Shown in pieces: positions 61,801 through 64,000 of a stretch of 64,000 bases of DNA. This DNA is from JBFWVR01 sp050246635 (GTDB lineage Bacteria; Acidobacteriota; Vicinamibacteria; Vicinamibacterales; UBA2999), in contig JBFWVR010000007.1 of assembly GCA_050246635.1 (NCBI GenBank), positions 124,001 through 188,000 of the forward strand, read 5' to 3'. Under the pieces are notes generated by a model. The model did not search any database, was not told where the DNA came from, and worked only from the letters and a program-made list of their open reading frames with translations. The stretch's first letter is position 1, and each line of letters begins with the position of its first letter. The position numbers and the translations under genes are program-made.

Positions 61801-62283
61801 ATGGTTGGCACGCTTCAGGCCGAGCTGCAACAGACGAAGCCGTTCCGCAGTGTTGCGGAGGAGGCGTATCTCGCGCTGAGCCGGACCGCGGCGGTGCTCG
61901 ACCATGCCGTGGCGCAGGCGCTGCGCGCCCACGACCTGACACCGACGCAGTACAACGTGCTGCGGATCCTGCGGGGCGCGGGCACGGACGGGCTCTGCCG
62001 GAACGAGCTCGGCGCGCGCCTCCTGCGGGCCGTGCCGGATGTGACACGGCTCCTGGATCGCATGGAGGAGCTGGGGCTGATCGCGCGCGAGCGGCTGGCC
62101 GACGACCGCCGGATGGTGCGCACCCGGCTGACGGCGCGGGGCCTCACAACCGTGAACGACATGGATCGGCCCATCCGGGCCTTGCACGAGCGGCTGCTCG
62201 GGGGGCTTGGCGAGGGACGACAGAAGCAACTGATTCGCCTGCTGGACGAGGTCCGCTCGGGCGTCGGCCGCGAAGAGGGATAG
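61801..62283 (+). CDS. MarR-family transcriptional regulator
   Basis: A 160-residue winged-helix regulator: DHAVAQALRAHDLTPTQYNVLRIL, recognition part NELGARLLRAVPDVTRLLDRMEELGLI, and wing RERLADDRRMVRTRLTARG. MarR dimers usually repress until a small molecule binds. It has a consensus promoter with an inverted repeat and no leader. The YceI gene downstream, behind a palindrome, is the likely target. Confidence 0.92.
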   Translation: MVGTLQAELQQTKPFRSVAEEAYLALSRTAAVLDHAVAQALRAHDLTPTQYNVLRILRGAGTDGLCRNELGARLLRAVPDVTRLLDRMEELGLIARERLADDRRMVRTRLTARGLTTVNDMDRPIRALHERLLGGLGEGRQKQLIRLLDEVRSGVGREEG

Positions 62284-62303
62284 CCGCCCTTTGCCAGGGC
62301 ATT

Positions 62304-62321
62304 TATCTGTTTAAACGGATA
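62304..62321. promoter_or_regulatory. Palindrome TATCTGTTTAAACGGATA before yceI
   Basis: An 18-bp inverted repeat with a single mismatched pair, 30 nt upstream of the YceI ATG, in the 68-nt gap after the MarR gene. Size and place fit a MarR-type operator. Confidence 0.55.
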
Positions 62322-62351
62322 TAGCGTAAACACGCATCAAGGGAGTCTGCC

Positions 62352-62894
62352 ATGAGTACCGCCACCACCACCACCGCCACCCGCACCTACAAGGCCGACC
62401 CGGCCCACTCGGAGGTCGCCTTCCAGGTGCGTCATCTCATCACGCGCGTGCGCGGCCGCTTCGCCGAGTTCGACGCCGCCATCGACTTCGACGAGGCCGA
62501 CCCGACGCGCTCGTCGGTGTCGTTGACCATCCAGGCCGCCAGCATCGACACCAACCAGAAGGACCGCGACGCCCACCTGCGCTCCGCCGACTTCTTCGCC
62601 GTGGACGAGCACCCGACGCTCACCTTCGTCAGCCGCTCGATCGCCCACACCACCGGCAACCAGTACGACGTGACCGGTGACCTCACCATCCGCGGCGTCA
62701 CCCGCGAGGTGGTGCTGCCGGTCACCTATCTGGGCAAGGCGCAGGACCCCTGGGGCAACGAGCGCCTCGCGTTCGAGACCGAGGTCACCCTGAACCGCAA
62801 GGACTACGGCTTGACCTGGAACGCCACGCTCGAGACCGGCGGCCTGCTCGTCGGCGACGAGGTCAAGGTCAGCGTGTCACTGCAGGCGATGTAA
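62352..62894 (+). CDS. YceI family protein
   Basis: A 180-residue lipocalin-like YceI barrel: YKADPAHSEVAFQVRHLIT, RFAEFDAAIDFD, DAHLRSADFFAVDEHPTLTF, GDLTIRGVTREVVLPVTY, and the final LNRKDYGLTWNATLETGGLLV. YceI proteins bind isoprenoid-like lipids. No signal peptide is seen, so it is probably cytoplasmic, unlike E. coli YceI. AAGGGA precedes the ATG. It probably forms a regulated pair with the MarR gene. Confidence 0.93.
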   Translation: MSTATTTTATRTYKADPAHSEVAFQVRHLITRVRGRFAEFDAAIDFDEADPTRSSVSLTIQAASIDTNQKDRDAHLRSADFFAVDEHPTLTFVSRSIAHTTGNQYDVTGDLTIRGVTREVVLPVTYLGKAQDPWGNERLAFETEVTLNRKDYGLTWNATLETGGLLVGDEVKVSVSLQAM

Positions 62895-62896
62895 GA

Positions 62897-63095
62897 CGGA
62901 GGTGCTGCACGGCGGTGCTGCACGCAGGTGCCACACGGCGGTGCCGCACGGAGGTGCCGCACGCAGGTGCCGCACGGAGGTGCTGCACGCAGGTGCCCCA
63001 CGAAGGTGCGGCACGGAGGTGCGAGGTGCGAAATGGGGGACTGTCGCCTTCTTCCGTCTGTGAACCAGCGGAGAAGGGGACTGTCCCCATTTCGT
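62897..63095. repeat. 13-nt array and two REP-like palindromes
   Basis: About ten GGTGCTGCACGGC/GGTGCCGCACGGA-type 13-mers (62897-63025) are followed by two degenerate GGGGACTGTCCCC palindromes (63029-63057 and 63070-63095). The order array-then-palindrome mirrors the palindrome-then-array at 52781-53052. It lies between the converging YceI and M28 genes; no gene is present. Confidence 0.88.
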
Positions 63096-63107
63096 CTCGC
63101 TCCCGGC

Positions 63108-64000
63108 CTACTTGACCGTCGCGCCGGTCAGTTGCGCCACCGCGGCCAGCGTCGTCTGCGCGGCGTTGAGCCCGAGCCGGAAGTCCTTGTCCGAGAACGT
63201 CTGGTACCGGTCCGTGGGCTGGTGCCAGTGCGGATCCCAGCCACTGCCGATCTGCACGCCCCGCTCGTTCTCGCGCAGGCTCACCGACGCCACGTGGTCC
63301 ATGAAGGGCGTGGAGTCGGTGTTGGTCATGTGGGGACCCACCTGCGCCGGGTAGTCGGTGGCGTAACGGCCGTTGGCCTGGTGCAGCGCCCAGGCCAGCT
63401 TCTGCGAGGCCTCCGACATCTTCGAGTCCATCTGGAACTCGATGTTGACGTCGGCTTCAGGCCGCTGCTCGGGACTGAGGGTGCCGTCGGCACGCGGCAT
63501 GCCGTGATCGAAGAGCATCATGTCGTGCTGGATCATGCCCAGCCACTTCGGCTCCGGGTACTTGCCCGAGCCGGCGGGATCTTCCTTGCCCTGCAACGCG
63601 GCCCGCTGCTCGACATACGCGCGGCTGCCGTTCAGGCCGGTCTCCTCGTTGTTCCAGAGCGCGAACCGGATTGACCGCTCCGTCTGGACCCCGGGGGAAT
63701 GGAACACGCGCGCCAGCTCCATCACGATGGCAGTCCCCGAGCCATCGTCATTGGCCGCCTCGCCCCAGCCGTGGCCGTCCATGTGCGCGCCGATGATGTA
63801 CATCTCGTCGGGGTGCGTCGTGCCGATCTTCGTGCAGTAGACCTCCTCGCGGCGGCCGGGCGTACTCGGTTCCGAGTTCAGCGTCCGCAGCGCCTCATCA
63901 GGCTGCTTCATCGGATCGTTGTTGACGCCGGTGGCCGCACGGTTGCCGCGTGGGCGCCCTCCGCCCACAGCCGTCGGTGGCCCGGTCTGCGCCGGCCGGG
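63108..64000 (-). CDS. M28-family metallopeptidase (5' end outside the window)
   Basis: The C-terminal 297 residues of a zinc aminopeptidase-like M28 protein; the frame continues past the right edge. Metal ligands are visible in order: His in YIIGAHMDGHG, the bridging Asp in ANDDGSGT, the Glu pair WNNEETGLNGS, Asp in MIQHDMM, and His in DPHWHQPTDRY. It likely removes N-terminal residues from peptides, probably as an exported enzyme. The N-terminal part, including any signal peptide or PA domain, is not seen. Confidence 0.9.
   Translation of the reverse strand, partial: RPAQTGPPTAVGGGRPRGNRAATGVNNDPMKQPDEALRTLNSEPSTPGRREEVYCTKIGTTHPDEMYIIGAHMDGHGWGEAANDDGSGTAIVMELARVFHSPGVQTERSIRFALWNNEETGLNGSRAYVEQRAALQGKEDPAGSGKYPEPKWLGMIQHDMMLFDHGMPRADGTLSPEQRPEADVNIEFQMDSKMSEASQKLAWALHQANGRYATDYPAQVGPHMTNTDSTPFMDHVASVSLRENERGVQIGSGWDPHWHQPTDRYQTFSDKDFRLGLNAAQTTLAAVAQLTGATVK

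Overview
The window is a high-GC, gene-dense chromosomal piece from a Gram-negative bacterium. It carries an outer-membrane efflux factor, TolC/MacAB-type genes, Tat-exported proteins and a duplicated MacB-like permease without an adjacent ATPase (the ADOP type typical of Acidobacteriota). It also carries a DUF1501/DUF1800 pair and a TPR-CHAT protein. Together these suggest an acidobacterium, most likely of the Vicinamibacteria type; this is an inference from gene content, not a phylogeny. A run of exactly 100 N at 46648-46747 marks a scaffold join, so this is a draft or metagenome assembly. No rRNA, tRNA, CRISPR array, prophage or intact insertion sequence was seen.

Layout. 1-4.3 kb: end of an exported protein, an MTHFR-fold protein, a PLP aminotransferase, a DUF1624 membrane protein and a TMEM175-like channel. 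4.5-13.3 kb: a secreted TPR-CHAT protease-like protein, DUF1501 and DUF1800 exported proteins, and a divergently read unusual sigma factor with its zinc-finger anti-sigma partner. 13.5-22.4 kb: PEP carboxylase, a START-like exported protein, a BrkB/holin-like membrane pair, an AraC regulator, and a LysR regulator divergent from a Thermus-type isocitrate dehydrogenase across an 18-bp perfect palindrome. 22.4-30.1 kb (minus strand): an intradiol dioxygenase lipoprotein, then a translationally coupled outer-membrane factor/MFP/ABC ATPase/permease efflux operon directly downstream of a CpxRA-like two-component system. 30.3-41 kb: a TPR plus alpha/beta-hydrolase fusion, a Na+/H+ antiporter, an ADOP permease, a ketopantoate reductase-like protein, a TlpA thioredoxin and a D-aminoacylase-type amidohydrolase. 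41-51 kb: a double-Phd antitoxin with a PIN toxin, exported hydrolases and hypotheticals, an EVE protein, the scaffold gap, a CocE-type hydrolase, and a DUF2207/LemA pair. 51-64 kb: a VOC protein, an EfpL-type translation factor, a frameshifted CPA2 antiporter, a PA2778/PA2779-like pair in which the C39 peptidase is fused to a POTRA/beta-barrel, an FMN alpha-hydroxyacid oxidase, an amidase, a methyltransferase, a MarR/YceI pair with recognisable promoter and operators, and a truncated M28 peptidase.

The most distinctive feature is the intergenic DNA. Nearly every gap longer than about 50 bp holds one of four repeat classes: (i) tandem arrays with a constant 9-nt period but a different unit at each locus; (ii) 13-nt arrays related to GGTGCGGCACGGA; (iii) REP-like palindromes with cores GGGGACWGTCCCC or GGGGTCWGACCCC; (iv) hairpin-rich repeats at the scaffold gap. 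Because 9 nt equals three codons, two arrays have become protein: at the N-terminus of the DUF1624 protein and at the junction of the TPR-hydrolase fusion.
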